From assembly GCF_034087045.1 (NCBI RefSeq), contig NZ_CP139247.1, positions 1,488,001-1,552,000 of the forward strand: a DNA stretch of 64,000 nt, in the 5' to 3' direction. This document shows, in pieces, positions 26,823 through 35,040 of this stretch. The notes beneath the pieces are model-generated. The model saw nothing but the letters and a program-made list of their open reading frames with translations. It had not been told where the DNA came from and did not search any database. Position 1 is the first letter of the stretch, and each line of letters begins with the position of its first letter. This DNA is from Chitinophaga sancti. GTDB taxonomy: Bacteria; Bacteroidota; Bacteroidia; Chitinophagales; Chitinophagaceae. A program made the position numbers and the translations under genes.

Positions 26823-27713
26823 ATGCAGATTGCAATATATAGCCGTGGATTTGTAAGAGAAGACCTGCCTATCATCCAGCTGTTGCTGAATGAGCTGGCA
26901 AGAGAGGAGATTGATGTGATCATTTACGAAGCTTTCTTTAAGGGCTTACAGCCACATATCACTTATACAAAAGAGCCAGCGACTTTTGCCTGTGCAACGG
27001 ATCTGCATGGCAGGGCGGATATTCTTGTGAGCCTCGGTGGGGATGGTACCCTGCTGGATACGGTTTGCTATGTAAGGGATAAGAATATTCCGGTGCTGGG
27101 GATCAATTTTGGAAGGTTAGGTTTTTTGGCAAGTATCGGGAAAGATGCGATTTATGCAGCAGTTCAGGCGTTAAAACAACGTACGTATGTGGTGGATAAG
27201 AGAACGCTGATACATCTGGATAGTAATGTACCTTCTCTGTTTGGAGAGGTGCCTTATGGCCTGAATGACTTTACTATACATAAGAAAGATACGTCTGCAA
27301 TGGTGAAAATCCATACTTACCTGAACGGCGAGTTTTTGAACACTTATTGGGCAGATGGGTTGATAGTAGCTACGCCTACAGGATCCACAGGGTATTCACT
27401 CAGTTGTGGTGGCCCGGTAGTGTTTCCGGAGGCGGGGAGTTTTGTGATTACGCCGGTGGCGCCGCATAACCTGAATGTGCGGCCAATTATAGTACCGGAT
27501 GATAATGTGATCAGTTTTGAAGTGGAGGGGAGGAGTGATCAGTTCCTTTGTACCCTTGATTCGAGAATGGAGACGATTGATAATACAGTACAGCTGGCTA
27601 TAAAGAAAGAATCGTTTAAATTGAGCCTGCTAAGGCTGGATGATAGTAATTTCTTACATACATTAAGACATAAGTTACTTTGGGGCATTGATGCCAGGAA
27701 TACCTTAAAATAG
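26823..27713 (+). CDS. nadK: NAD kinase
   Basis: NAD kinase phosphorylates NAD with ATP to make NADP, the cell's only route to NADP. The 296 residues show the signature VSLGGDGTLLDTV at about residue 70, INFGRLGFLASI at about 97, the NE/D-type loop YGLNDFTIHK at about 145 and the GlyGly motif TPTGSTGYSLSCGGP at about 184, all intact. It follows the CBS-domain gene by 18 bases and precedes the porG-uppS-bamA cluster, from which it is separated by a terminator-like hairpin. Confidence 0.95.
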   Translation: MQIAIYSRGFVREDLPIIQLLLNELAREEIDVIIYEAFFKGLQPHITYTKEPATFACATDLHGRADILVSLGGDGTLLDTVCYVRDKNIPVLGINFGRLGFLASIGKDAIYAAVQALKQRTYVVDKRTLIHLDSNVPSLFGEVPYGLNDFTIHKKDTSAMVKIHTYLNGEFLNTYWADGLIVATPTGSTGYSLSCGGPVVFPEAGSFVITPVAPHNLNVRPIIVPDDNVISFEVEGRSDQFLCTLDSRMETIDNTVQLAIKKESFKLSLLRLDDSNFLHTLRHKLLWGIDARNTLK

Positions 27714-27745
27714 TTGAAGGGAATGGGGCGATTTCCTTCAGCAAC

Positions 27746-27776
27746 CTCCCAATTCTCTTGGGAAGCCGATTTTTTT
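27746..27776 (+). terminator. probable terminator after nadK
   Basis: A short stem TCCCAA / TTGGGA (27747-27752, 27758-27763) is followed by GCCGA and then nine T. A second A/T-rich hairpin overlaps downstream (about 27767-27802). Confidence 0.55.
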
Positions 27777-27871
27777 TTACCGGAGGCAAAATCAAAAAAA
27801 TCGGGAGAAACAACTGCTTACTGTAGTAATCCGGCTACATATTTGCAAACTACCACATTAGGATTTTTTAT

Positions 27872-27879
27872 TACATTTG
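27872..27879 (+). promoter_or_regulatory. TACATTTG -7 box upstream of porG
   Basis: TACATTTG matches TAnnTTTG and would give a leader of about 65 bases for the porG-like gene. A TTTG at 27842-27845 is 26 bases upstream, longer than usual, so the -33 element is uncertain. Confidence 0.4.
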
Positions 27880-27950
27880 TTCACTTGTTATAATACCAAA
27901 AGCAGGATAATCGCGTTTAAAGGAATTATCGCGTTTAAGCAAACCGATTT

Positions 27951-28814
27951 ATGGGCAAACCTTTTTTTTACAAACGTATCATCACGTCCACCCTTATAGC
28001 AGTAGGATCCCTATTCCTGACGCCTGCTTTTGCGCAGAACGAGCTGTCTTATACCGGTGAACTGGGCTTTTCCATAGGAGCTGCCCATTATTTTGGGGAT
28101 CTCAATACCAATGGACGTCTCAACGCCCCCAAACCTGCTATAGGTATCTTTTACCGCAAGTACATGAATGACTACGTAGGCGTACGCTTCCACGGTCGTT
28201 ATATGATGCTGGGCTATTCTGATACTTATAACAGCAACGATTTTCAAAAACGTCGTAACCTCAGTTTCAATACCAATGTATTCGAACTGGGTGTGCAGGG
28301 CGATTTTAACTTCTTCCGTTTTGAACCTGGTTCCAGCTATTACCGCTTTACGCCATACTTCACGGGAGGAGCATCTTTATTCTACTTCAATCCATACGCT
28401 TACCTGAACAACAAGAAGTACTACCTCCAGCCACTTCGTACGGAAGGCCAGGGGAGCGCCATGTACCCTGACAGGAAACCATATAGCCTCGTGTCGAGTG
28501 CCTGGTTGCTGGGAGGTGGTTTTAAATACAACCTGTCGAAAAAGGTGAACCTTGGGCTGGAAGTATTATACCGGTTTACCAACACTGACTACCTGGATGA
28601 TGTGAGCACCACCTACGCTGGTACCGCTTTATTCCCTGCAGATGCCAACGGCAATTCCACCCCGGCGTACCTCCTTCAGGACCGTAGTTACGCCACCGGA
28701 GACAGAATTGGGATAGCTGGGAGGCAGCGTGGTAACAGCCGTGACAAAGATCAGTTCGTTACTGCTGAACTGACTATTAGCATCCTGTTTACGTCTTATA
28801 GATGTAAATTCTAA
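27951..28814 (+). CDS. porG: PorG-like outer-membrane beta-barrel protein (DUF6089)
   Basis: This 287-residue protein has a clear signal peptide (about MGKPFF to PAFAQ) and a beta-barrel pattern beginning GELGFSIGAAHYFGDLN, with the repeated aromatic strands and a GFKYNLSKKVNLGLE strand. This opening and the length match the DUF6089 family, and by gene order (porG-uppS-bamA-ompH-ompH, as in Porphyromonas) it corresponds to PorG, the outer-membrane partner of the PorK/N ring of the type IX secretion system. The type IX role is by family and context, not directly visible. Confidence 0.78.
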   Translation: MGKPFFYKRIITSTLIAVGSLFLTPAFAQNELSYTGELGFSIGAAHYFGDLNTNGRLNAPKPAIGIFYRKYMNDYVGVRFHGRYMMLGYSDTYNSNDFQKRRNLSFNTNVFELGVQGDFNFFRFEPGSSYYRFTPYFTGGASLFYFNPYAYLNNKKYYLQPLRTEGQGSAMYPDRKPYSLVSSAWLLGGGFKYNLSKKVNLGLEVLYRFTNTDYLDDVSTTYAGTALFPADANGNSTPAYLLQDRSYATGDRIGIAGRQRGNSRDKDQFVTAELTISILFTSYRCKF

Positions 28815-28957
28815 TTTCGCAGGCAAAATTTGTCTATCTGTAGTCCTTTCGGGCCATTTGGCCTATTACTTCTACTTTCAATAAGCGTTTTTTCGAGTCA
28901 AACGGCCAACAGCAAAGGATTTCGCTGTTAAAAATCCGTTAAAACCCCTACCCCCCC

Positions 28958-28995
28958 TTTGCCGGGAAAGGCATATATCTATTTTTGTATCTTTG
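28958..28995 (+). promoter_or_regulatory. promoter of uppS-bamA, with overlapping -7 boxes
   Basis: TTTG at 28958-28961 is followed after 18 bases by TATTTTTG (28980-28987), a good -33/-7 pair. An immediately adjacent TATCTTTG (28988-28995) forms a second -7 box, so two closely spaced start sites are possible. The uppS ATG at 29046 would have a leader of about 45-55 bases. Confidence 0.55.
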
Positions 28996-29045
28996 CACAC
29001 CTTAATAAAATCTGTATCGATATATATAATACGCCGGAGATACTC

Positions 29046-29807
29046 ATGAGTTTGAAGGACAAATTAGACTTACAACGGTTGCCACGACATATTGCTGTCA
29101 TAATGGACGGTAATGGCCGTTGGGCTAAGGAGCGCGGTCAGGACAGGTTGTTTGGCCATTATGAGGGAGTGGAAAGTGTGCGTAATATCGCCGAAGCCTG
29201 CGCCGAACTGGGAATTGGTTACCTTACCCTTTATGCCTTTTCTACCGAGAATTGGGACCGACCCGTTTATGAAGTAAACGGGATCATGGAGCTATTGGTC
29301 AATACGATCCGTAGTGAAGTGAGCACGCTCATCAAAAATAACATCCGGCTACATGTAATCGGAGACATGAACATGTTGCCCGGAAACTGTAAAATGGAGA
29401 TGGAGGAGGCCATAAGCCTTACCAGTCAATGTACAGGACTCAACCTGATAATGGCCCTCAGTTATAGTGCCCGTTGGGAAATCCTAAACGCTGCCAAAAA
29501 AATTGCGCAGGATGTAAAAGATGGAAAACTCGAACCCGAGGCCATCACTCCTGACAAGTGGCAGCAGTACCTCTGTACTGCCGACCTGCCCGATCCGGAA
29601 CTAATGATCCGGACCAGTGGAGAATGCAGAATCAGTAACTTCCTGCTTTATCAACTGGCCTACGCGGAGCTGTATTTTACAGACACCCGTTGGCCTGACT
29701 TCCGCAAAGAACATCTTTACGAAGCTATCTTAAACTTTCAGAACAGAGAACGACGCTTTGGCAAAACAAGCGATCAAATACAGCAGAATGAAGAAATTAT
29801 TTCCTAA
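29046..29807 (+). CDS. uppS: undecaprenyl diphosphate synthase (cis-prenyltransferase)
   Basis: UppS elongates farnesyl diphosphate with eight isopentenyl units to make the lipid carrier for peptidoglycan and surface glycans. I start it at the ATG at 29046 (MSLKDKLDLQR), not at an upstream in-frame ATG, because family members begin here. The active-site motif IMDGNGRWAKERG is at about residue 20, then LYAFSTENW at about 66, and RTSGECRISNFLLYQ near residue 200, where Cys replaces the more usual Gln. The last 20 bases overlap the start of bamA, indicating translational coupling. Confidence 0.95.
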   Translation: MSLKDKLDLQRLPRHIAVIMDGNGRWAKERGQDRLFGHYEGVESVRNIAEACAELGIGYLTLYAFSTENWDRPVYEVNGIMELLVNTIRSEVSTLIKNNIRLHVIGDMNMLPGNCKMEMEEAISLTSQCTGLNLIMALSYSARWEILNAAKKIAQDVKDGKLEPEAITPDKWQQYLCTADLPDPELMIRTSGECRISNFLLYQLAYAELYFTDTRWPDFRKEHLYEAILNFQNRERRFGKTSDQIQQNEEIIS

Positions 29808-32520
29808 GAGCCTACTGGCCATAGTATTATGTTGCAGTGCCGGCATTCGTGTATCCGCCCAGGAGAGAGATACCATCCCTGCAGCAGAACAACCAGTGGG
29901 ATTGAACTTACCATTGGGAAATTCACAACCTCAGCAATACGAGATAGCTGACATCGTCGTGTCAGGAACCCAATATCTTGATAAGTCCCTGCTGATCTCC
30001 CTCTCCGGATTGAACGTAGGTGACAAAGTCGTTTACCCCGGCGGCGACCAGTTTGCAAAAGCAATCCAGGCCCTGTGGGGACAAAGACTGTTTGCCAACG
30101 TTGCTATCTATGTAAACAAAATTGAAGATGGTCAGATCTGGCTGGAAATTGAACTGCAGGAACGCCCACGTCTGAACAAATTCCTCTTCAAAGGAGTTAA
30201 AAAATCCGAACAGGAAGAAATTATCAAGAAAACCGGTATGCGTAAAGGCCAGGTGGTAACCGAAAGCATGGAACAAAATGCTGTAGGCATCATCCGGAAA
30301 TACTATAGTGAAAAAGGTTTCCGCAGCGCCGAAGTTTCTGTCAGTGAACAAACCGATAGCTCACAATCCAATGCTACCAACGTACAGTTTATCGTAGCAA
30401 AAGGTAATAAAGCCAAGGTCGACAACATATACATCGTTGGGAACCAGAACATTTCTGATTCGAAACTGAAAAAGAAAATGAAGGGCACCAAAGAAAGGAG
30501 CCGCCTCACCATCTATCCGGATTATGAGCCTGTATGGCCAGATTCGGCTGATAACCGTGGCGACTACTGGTCTACCTTCGGATACCTCCAGCCTTCCCGT
30601 ACACTGGAAGAACTGGATCCTTATTTCCGCTTCAAGCTGTTCTCCTCTGCTAAGTTCAACGAAAACAAGTACACTGAAGATAAAGAGAAAGTGATCTCTT
30701 TCTATAACACCCAGGGTTACCGCGATGCGGTACTCCTGAGGGATACAACCTACAAGTCACTGAACGGTGGTGTGAATGTGAGTATGGAAGTGATGGAAGG
30801 TAAGAAGTACTACTTCGGTAAAATCACCTGGAAAGGGAATACCCGCTATAATGACTCTCTGCTGGCAAAAGTATTGGGTATCAAAGAAGGTGACACGTAC
30901 AACCAGGAAATGCTGCAGAAACGCCTGCTGTCTTCCGAAGGTGGTGACGTAGGTGGTCTGTACATGGACTACGGTTACCTGTTCTTCCACGCTGATCCGG
31001 TAGAAGTAGGTATTCATGGTGACACCATCGACTACGAAATCAGGATCTCCGAAGGTCCTCAGGCTACCATCAAGGAAGTACGTATCGCAGGTAATGAAAA
31101 AACCAACGAACATGTGATCCGTCGTGAGCTGCGTACACTGCCTGGTGAGAAATTCAGCCGTACTGACCTGATTCGTTCTAACCGTGAAATTGCAAACCTT
31201 GGTTTCTTCAACCCTGAAAAGATCGGTATGAACCCGGTGCCAAACATTCAGGACGGAACTGTGGACATCGATTATACAGTAGAAGAAAAAGCAAACGACC
31301 AGCTGGAACTGTCAGCCGGTTGGGGTGGTTATATTGGTCTGACCGGTACACTGGGTGTGACCTTCAATAACTTCTCCCTGCGCAATATCTTCAACAAACA
31401 AACATGGGATCCATTACCAAGCGGCGACGGTCAGAAATTATCTGTTCGTATCTCCTCCAACGGTAAAGCATATCGTTCTTACAACTTCTCTTTCACTGAG
31501 CCATGGCTGGGTGGTAAGAAGAGAAACCAGTTCTCAGTAAGCTTCTATAACAGCTACCAGAACCCGAACGCATATTCTTCTTATATATATGGTTCTACCC
31601 TGTCAAACAATGCTTACTTCAAGGTAATGGGTGCTTCTATCTCCCTGGGTAAGCAGCTGAAATGGCCTGATGACTATTTCACCTTGATCTACGCGGTGAA
31701 CTATCAGCGCTATAGCCTGAAGAACTATAACTACTTTAATATTGCAGGTTACTCCAACGGTATCTCTAACAACATCAACCTGAAACTGACTTTGGCCCGT
31801 TCATCAGTTGACCAGCAGATCTTCCCAAGATCCGGTTCCAACTTTATGCTGAGCGGTCAGTTTACACCTCCTTACTCCATGTTCAGCCCGGATAAGGATT
31901 TTAAACTGCAGTCCATCAAAGATCAGTTCAGCTTTATCGAATATCAGAAATACCGCTTCAATGCTGAGTGGTACGTTCCATTGAGCAAGCCAATGGGTAG
32001 CGACAACAAGATGTTCGTAATGAAGATTGCTGCTAAATTTGGTTATATCAGCCGTTATAACAACAGAACGACCCTGTCTCCATTCGGTCGCTTCGAGTTG
32101 GGTGGTGATGGTCTGAGTAACTTTGCGATCTATGACCGTGATATCGTATCCCAGAGAGGTTATCCTGTATACTATTCATCAGATCCAAGAAGCAATTCCG
32201 AAAGCAGCCAGCCTTCTGGCTACGAAGGTTTCACGATCTTCAACAAGTATATCATGGAGTTGCGTTATCCTTTCAGCCTGAATCCAAGTTCTACTATCTT
32301 CGGTCTGGCATTCCTGGAAGCAGCCAACGGTTACAGGGATGTACAGGAATACAATCCATTCAAACTTCGCCGTTCAGCAGGTCTTGGTATGCGTTTCTAC
32401 CTGCCTATGTTTGGTCTGCTTGGATTTGACTACGGTGTGGGCTTTGACCGCATCACATCTGGCAATGGCCTGAAAGATGCGACCAAGTTCACCTTCATGC
32501 TGGGCTTCGAACCAGAATAA
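29788..32520 (+). CDS. bamA: outer-membrane protein assembly factor BamA
   Basis: BamA inserts beta-barrel proteins into the outer membrane. The 910-residue protein begins at 29788 with the signal peptide KKLFPKSLLAIVLCCSAG, after which a chain of POTRA domains (about residues 40-480) leads to the C-terminal barrel. The barrel has the expected FSFTEPWLGGKKRNQFSVS strand and LPMFGLLGFDYGVGFD near the end, the latter in the region that corresponds to the conserved Bam lid and lumen loop. The length is larger than E. coli BamA (about 810) owing to longer POTRA segments. It is coupled to uppS by a 20-base overlap and is followed by two ompH genes, its chaperones. Confidence 0.95.
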   Translation: MKKLFPKSLLAIVLCCSAGIRVSAQERDTIPAAEQPVGLNLPLGNSQPQQYEIADIVVSGTQYLDKSLLISLSGLNVGDKVVYPGGDQFAKAIQALWGQRLFANVAIYVNKIEDGQIWLEIELQERPRLNKFLFKGVKKSEQEEIIKKTGMRKGQVVTESMEQNAVGIIRKYYSEKGFRSAEVSVSEQTDSSQSNATNVQFIVAKGNKAKVDNIYIVGNQNISDSKLKKKMKGTKERSRLTIYPDYEPVWPDSADNRGDYWSTFGYLQPSRTLEELDPYFRFKLFSSAKFNENKYTEDKEKVISFYNTQGYRDAVLLRDTTYKSLNGGVNVSMEVMEGKKYYFGKITWKGNTRYNDSLLAKVLGIKEGDTYNQEMLQKRLLSSEGGDVGGLYMDYGYLFFHADPVEVGIHGDTIDYEIRISEGPQATIKEVRIAGNEKTNEHVIRRELRTLPGEKFSRTDLIRSNREIANLGFFNPEKIGMNPVPNIQDGTVDIDYTVEEKANDQLELSAGWGGYIGLTGTLGVTFNNFSLRNIFNKQTWDPLPSGDGQKLSVRISSNGKAYRSYNFSFTEPWLGGKKRNQFSVSFYNSYQNPNAYSSYIYGSTLSNNAYFKVMGASISLGKQLKWPDDYFTLIYAVNYQRYSLKNYNYFNIAGYSNGISNNINLKLTLARSSVDQQIFPRSGSNFMLSGQFTPPYSMFSPDKDFKLQSIKDQFSFIEYQKYRFNAEWYVPLSKPMGSDNKMFVMKIAAKFGYISRYNNRTTLSPFGRFELGGDGLSNFAIYDRDIVSQRGYPVYYSSDPRSNSESSQPSGYEGFTIFNKYIMELRYPFSLNPSSTIFGLAFLEAANGYRDVQEYNPFKLRRSAGLGMRFYLPMFGLLGFDYGVGFDRITSGNGLKDATKFTFMLGFEPE

Positions 32521-32540
32521 TGGAGGAACTGGCAGGATGG

Positions 32541-32560
32541 AGCTCTCCTGACGGAGGGCT
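32541..32560 (+). terminator. possible attenuator between bamA and ompH
   Basis: An 8-base-pair stem (AGCTCTCC / GGAGGGCT with one wobble) and the loop TGAC lies 21 bases after bamA. It has only a weak T-tail, so partial termination is plausible. Confidence 0.35.
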
Positions 32561-32661
32561 TTCATACTATCAGGGATAGGTGTGGCGTTTGAATAAATTT
32601 TAAATTATATATTGCAAATCCGAAATCCCGGGGGTGCCTATAGTTTAAATCAATAAACATT

Positions 32662-33180
32662 ATGAAGAAACTAAGCCTCATGATCGCCCTGGTGCTGGGA
32701 ACTGCCCTGATGGCAAGTGCACAGCGCTACTGCGTGATCGATACCAAATATATTCTGGACAATATCCCTGAATATAAGGAAGCTCAGAGTAAGCTGGATG
32801 CTGTGGCTGAGCAATGGCAAAAGGAGATCGACGCTAAATTCCTGGAAGTAGATAAGATGTACAAGTCTTATCAGGCAGAGCAGGTGATGCTTACAGACGA
32901 ACTGAAGCACAAGCGTGAGGAAGAAATTGTAGCGAGAGAAAAAGAGGCAAAGGATTTGCAGAAGAAACGTTTTGGTTATGAAGGGGACCTATTCAAAAAG
33001 AGAGAGGAGCTGGTAAAACCTATACAGGACAGAGTTTATAATGCCGTACAAAAGTTAGCCGCCCAGCGTATGTACGACTTTGTGCTGGATAAGGCCGGAG
33101 GTGTAACAGTGATCTTCTCTGATCCTAAGTTGGATAAAAGTGATGACATTCTAAATACCCTTGGTGTAAAGAAGCAGTAA
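32662..33180 (+). CDS. OmpH/Skp family periplasmic chaperone (first copy)
   Basis: This 172-residue protein has a signal peptide (KKLSLMIALVLGTALMASAQ) and then the OmpH fold: a beta core (YCVIDTKYILDNIPEYKEAQ, and DFVLDKAGGVTVIFSDPKLD) interrupted by a long charged coiled coil (about 50-120) that forms the tentacles of the trimer. Skp-like proteins carry unfolded outer-membrane proteins to BamA. It lies downstream of bamA and immediately upstream of a second ompH copy, with which it shares the layout but little sequence identity, suggesting an old duplication. Confidence 0.9.
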   Translation: MKKLSLMIALVLGTALMASAQRYCVIDTKYILDNIPEYKEAQSKLDAVAEQWQKEIDAKFLEVDKMYKSYQAEQVMLTDELKHKREEEIVAREKEAKDLQKKRFGYEGDLFKKREELVKPIQDRVYNAVQKLAAQRMYDFVLDKAGGVTVIFSDPKLDKSDDILNTLGVKKQ

Positions 33181-33281
33181 CAAGACATCCAACAGAAAGG
33201 TGATTTAGGAATTATTAACCTTTTGTACCAATTTTTAACCTTAGTTTAGTATTCAAAATTTTTTTAAACACAGACAACATC

Positions 33282-33791
33282 ATGAAGAAGTATGTAATTA
33301 TTGCTTTCGTGGCAGTATCCGGATTGTTCAGCGTGAAGACAATGGCACAGTCCAAAGTGGCTCACATTAATGCACAGGCCCTGATTGAGGCAATGCCGGA
33401 AGCCCAGACGGCAATGAAATCACTGCAATCTTATGCAGAAGAACTGGATAAGGATGGTAAAGGACTGATTGATGAGTATCAGAAGAAGATGAAAGAATTT
33501 AATGACGGTGTAGATAAAATGAGCGACAACGTTAAAGAAATCAAAGGTAAAGAACTCCAGACTGCTCAGAAAAACATCCAGGACTACCAGGATGCAGCTC
33601 AGAACAAAATCGAAGCTAAACGTCAGGAACTGCTGAAACCAATCTATGACAAGGCTCGTAAAGCAATTGAAGACACAGCGAAAGAAAAAGGTTACGGTTA
33701 TGTAATCGACAACTCTCAGAGCATTCTGCTGGTAGCACCAGCTGGTGATGACCTGTCTGCAGCTGTGAAAGCTAAGCTGGGTATCAAATAA
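33282..33791 (+). CDS. OmpH/Skp family periplasmic chaperone (second copy)
   Basis: This 169-residue Skp-like chaperone has the signal KKYVIIAFVAVSGLFSVKTM cleaved before AQSKVAHINA, a beta strand VAHINAQALIEAMPE, a coiled coil (about 45-125, rich in Lys, Glu, Gln) and the closing strand GYVIDNSQSILLVAPAGDD. It is about 100 bases downstream of the first copy and ends at a strong terminator, so the bamA-ompH-ompH series is one unit. The spacer contains no obvious promoter. Confidence 0.9.
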   Translation: MKKYVIIAFVAVSGLFSVKTMAQSKVAHINAQALIEAMPEAQTAMKSLQSYAEELDKDGKGLIDEYQKKMKEFNDGVDKMSDNVKEIKGKELQTAQKNIQDYQDAAQNKIEAKRQELLKPIYDKARKAIEDTAKEKGYGYVIDNSQSILLVAPAGDDLSAAVKAKLGIK

Positions 33792-33818
33792 TCTGACACT
33801 TAGAACTAATTATTATAG

Positions 33819-33848
33819 CCCTGGGACCAGTTCCCGGGGTATTTTTTT
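33819..33848 (+). terminator. terminator closing the bamA-ompH-ompH unit
   Basis: The stem CCCTGGGA / TCCCGGGG (8 base pairs, one wobble) is followed by seven T, 28 bases after the second ompH stop. Confidence 0.8.
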
Positions 33849-33856
33849 AAAAATCC

Positions 33857-33886
33857 TTTATTATCTCATAAAATTCTTTACCTTTG
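33857..33886 (+). promoter_or_regulatory. promoter of rpmH-rnpA-yidD
   Basis: TTTA (33857-33860) is followed after 18 bases by TACCTTTG (33879-33886), a near-perfect Bacteroidota promoter. It lies just after the terminator of the ompH unit and 76 bases before the rpmH start. Confidence 0.6.
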
Positions 33887-33962
33887 CCTTCCGTTTTAAA
33901 AACACGGGTTCCGCAAAACGGGAAAGTGTTTAGTATAGTACAGGTAAAAACAAAATATTAAA

Positions 33963-34118
33963 ATGAAACGTACTTTTCAACCGCATAACAGACGCAGAAA
34001 GAGCGTTCATGGTTTTAGAAAGAGAATGGAAACTGCTAACGGCCGTAAAGTATTAGCTTCCCGCAGAGCTAAAGGACGTAAGAAATTAACTGTTTCTGAC
34101 GAGCGTAAGCTGAAATAA
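33963..34118 (+). CDS. rpmH: 50S ribosomal protein L34
   Basis: This 51-codon gene encodes L34, a small very basic protein of the large ribosomal subunit. The sequence [20 protein letters not shown] is the standard N-terminus, and the end [21 protein letters not shown] is likewise normal. It is below common ORF length cut-offs. A promoter with TACCTTTG stands 76 bases upstream. The downstream order rnpA-yidD is the widely conserved one in bacteria. Confidence 0.97.
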   Translation: MKRTFQPHNRRRKSVHGFRKRMETANGRKVLASRRAKGRKKLTVSDERKLK

Positions 34119-34187
34119 GGTCAGCTTTAACTGCATAAGCCTTTGGGCATAACTGCAGCTTTTAGGGCTGGTTCCTGATCGAACAGA

Positions 34188-34226
34188 ATGTTATTGCTTT
34201 TGATAGATAAATCGGACTTGCCATAA
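34188..34226 (+). CDS. possible upstream mini-ORF overlapping the rnpA start
   Basis: An ATG opens a 12-codon frame ([12 protein letters not shown]) whose TAA stop overlaps the ATA codon proposed to start rnpA (ATAA). It could feed ribosomes onto rnpA by termination-reinitiation. The coding potential is short and may be chance. Confidence 0.25.
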   Translation: MLLLLIDKSDLP

Positions 34227-34624
34227 AAACTTATTCTTTTACAAAAGAAGAAAGGTTAAAAAGCAGAAAAATCATTGAAACGCTTTTTCGGGAAGGAAAA
34301 GCGTTTTCTGTTTTTCCATATCGCGTAGTATATATGCCGGTAGATACCCCCATTGCCCCATATCCCGTTCAGGCCGGTTTTACCGTCTCTACAAAACGTT
34401 TTCCGCATGCTGTGGACCGTAACAGAGTAAAACGCCTGACCAGGGAAGCCTATCGCCTGCAAAAAGGTGAACTGTATGAACAGCTACGGGCCCAACAGCC
34501 CAACAGCCAGCTGGCCGTATTCTTCATCTATACTGATAAGAAAATAGCTCCCTTTACTACCCTCCAACACAAAATTTCCCTAATTTTAAAGAAACTGGCG
34601 AAGGAAGCGCTGGCTGTATCATGA
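34223..34624 (+). CDS. rnpA: ribonuclease P protein component; start codon appears to be ATA
   Basis: RnpA is the protein subunit of RNase P, which trims the 5' leader of tRNA precursors. The frame is open from 34211, and the expected N-terminus [20 protein letters not shown] is encoded, but no ATG, GTG or TTG lies before it; the first ATG, at 34334, would remove about 37 conserved residues. The codon in the position of the usual Met is ATA at 34223. The RNA-binding motif follows as [21 protein letters not shown]. The stop overlaps the yidD start by ATGA, showing coupling. The family assignment is firm; the start codon is the odd part, unless it is a sequencing error. Confidence 0.85.
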   Translation: MKTYSFTKEERLKSRKIIETLFREGKAFSVFPYRVVYMPVDTPIAPYPVQAGFTVSTKRFPHAVDRNRVKRLTREAYRLQKGELYEQLRAQQPNSQLAVFFIYTDKKIAPFTTLQHKISLILKKLAKEALAVS

Positions 34625-34848
34625 AGATCTTCAGCTTGTTGACTTATCCGTTTATTTGGATAATCAGGATTTACCAATGGGGCATTTCACCGCTGCTTGG
34701 CAATAAGTGCAGGTATACACCCACCTGCTCACAATATGGCGTAGAAGCACTGAAAAAACATGGTCTTATTAAAGGCGGTTACCTCACTGTAAAAAGGATT
34801 TTATCCTGCCATCCATGGGGTGGACACGGCCATGATCCGGTACCCTGA
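34621..34848 (+). CDS. yidD: membrane protein insertion efficiency factor YidD
   Basis: This 75-residue protein is the short partner of YidC-dependent membrane protein insertion. The conserved core [21 protein letters not shown] is followed by [12 protein letters not shown] and [17 protein letters not shown], with all the cysteines of the family in place. The N-terminal helix should associate with the inner membrane. It overlaps rnpA by four bases, as in many bacteria. YidC itself is not in the window. Confidence 0.95.
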   Translation: MKIFSLLTYPFIWIIRIYQWGISPLLGNKCRYTPTCSQYGVEALKKHGLIKGGYLTVKRILSCHPWGGHGHDPVP

Positions 34849-35040
34849 AAGAGAGGTGGGGGCAGTACCCTTAATAAACCTGAGCATTGTATGCAGGCCA
34901 TAATAGGAAAATGTTCCCTGCGTATATTCCATATACGCCGCCGGGCAACCGTCTGGCAATCACGTATTTTAACTTTTCAAATACGTAAAGAACTTGTAGC
35001 TTACAATTGCTTATAAATTAGCTCACATTAACTTTTACCT

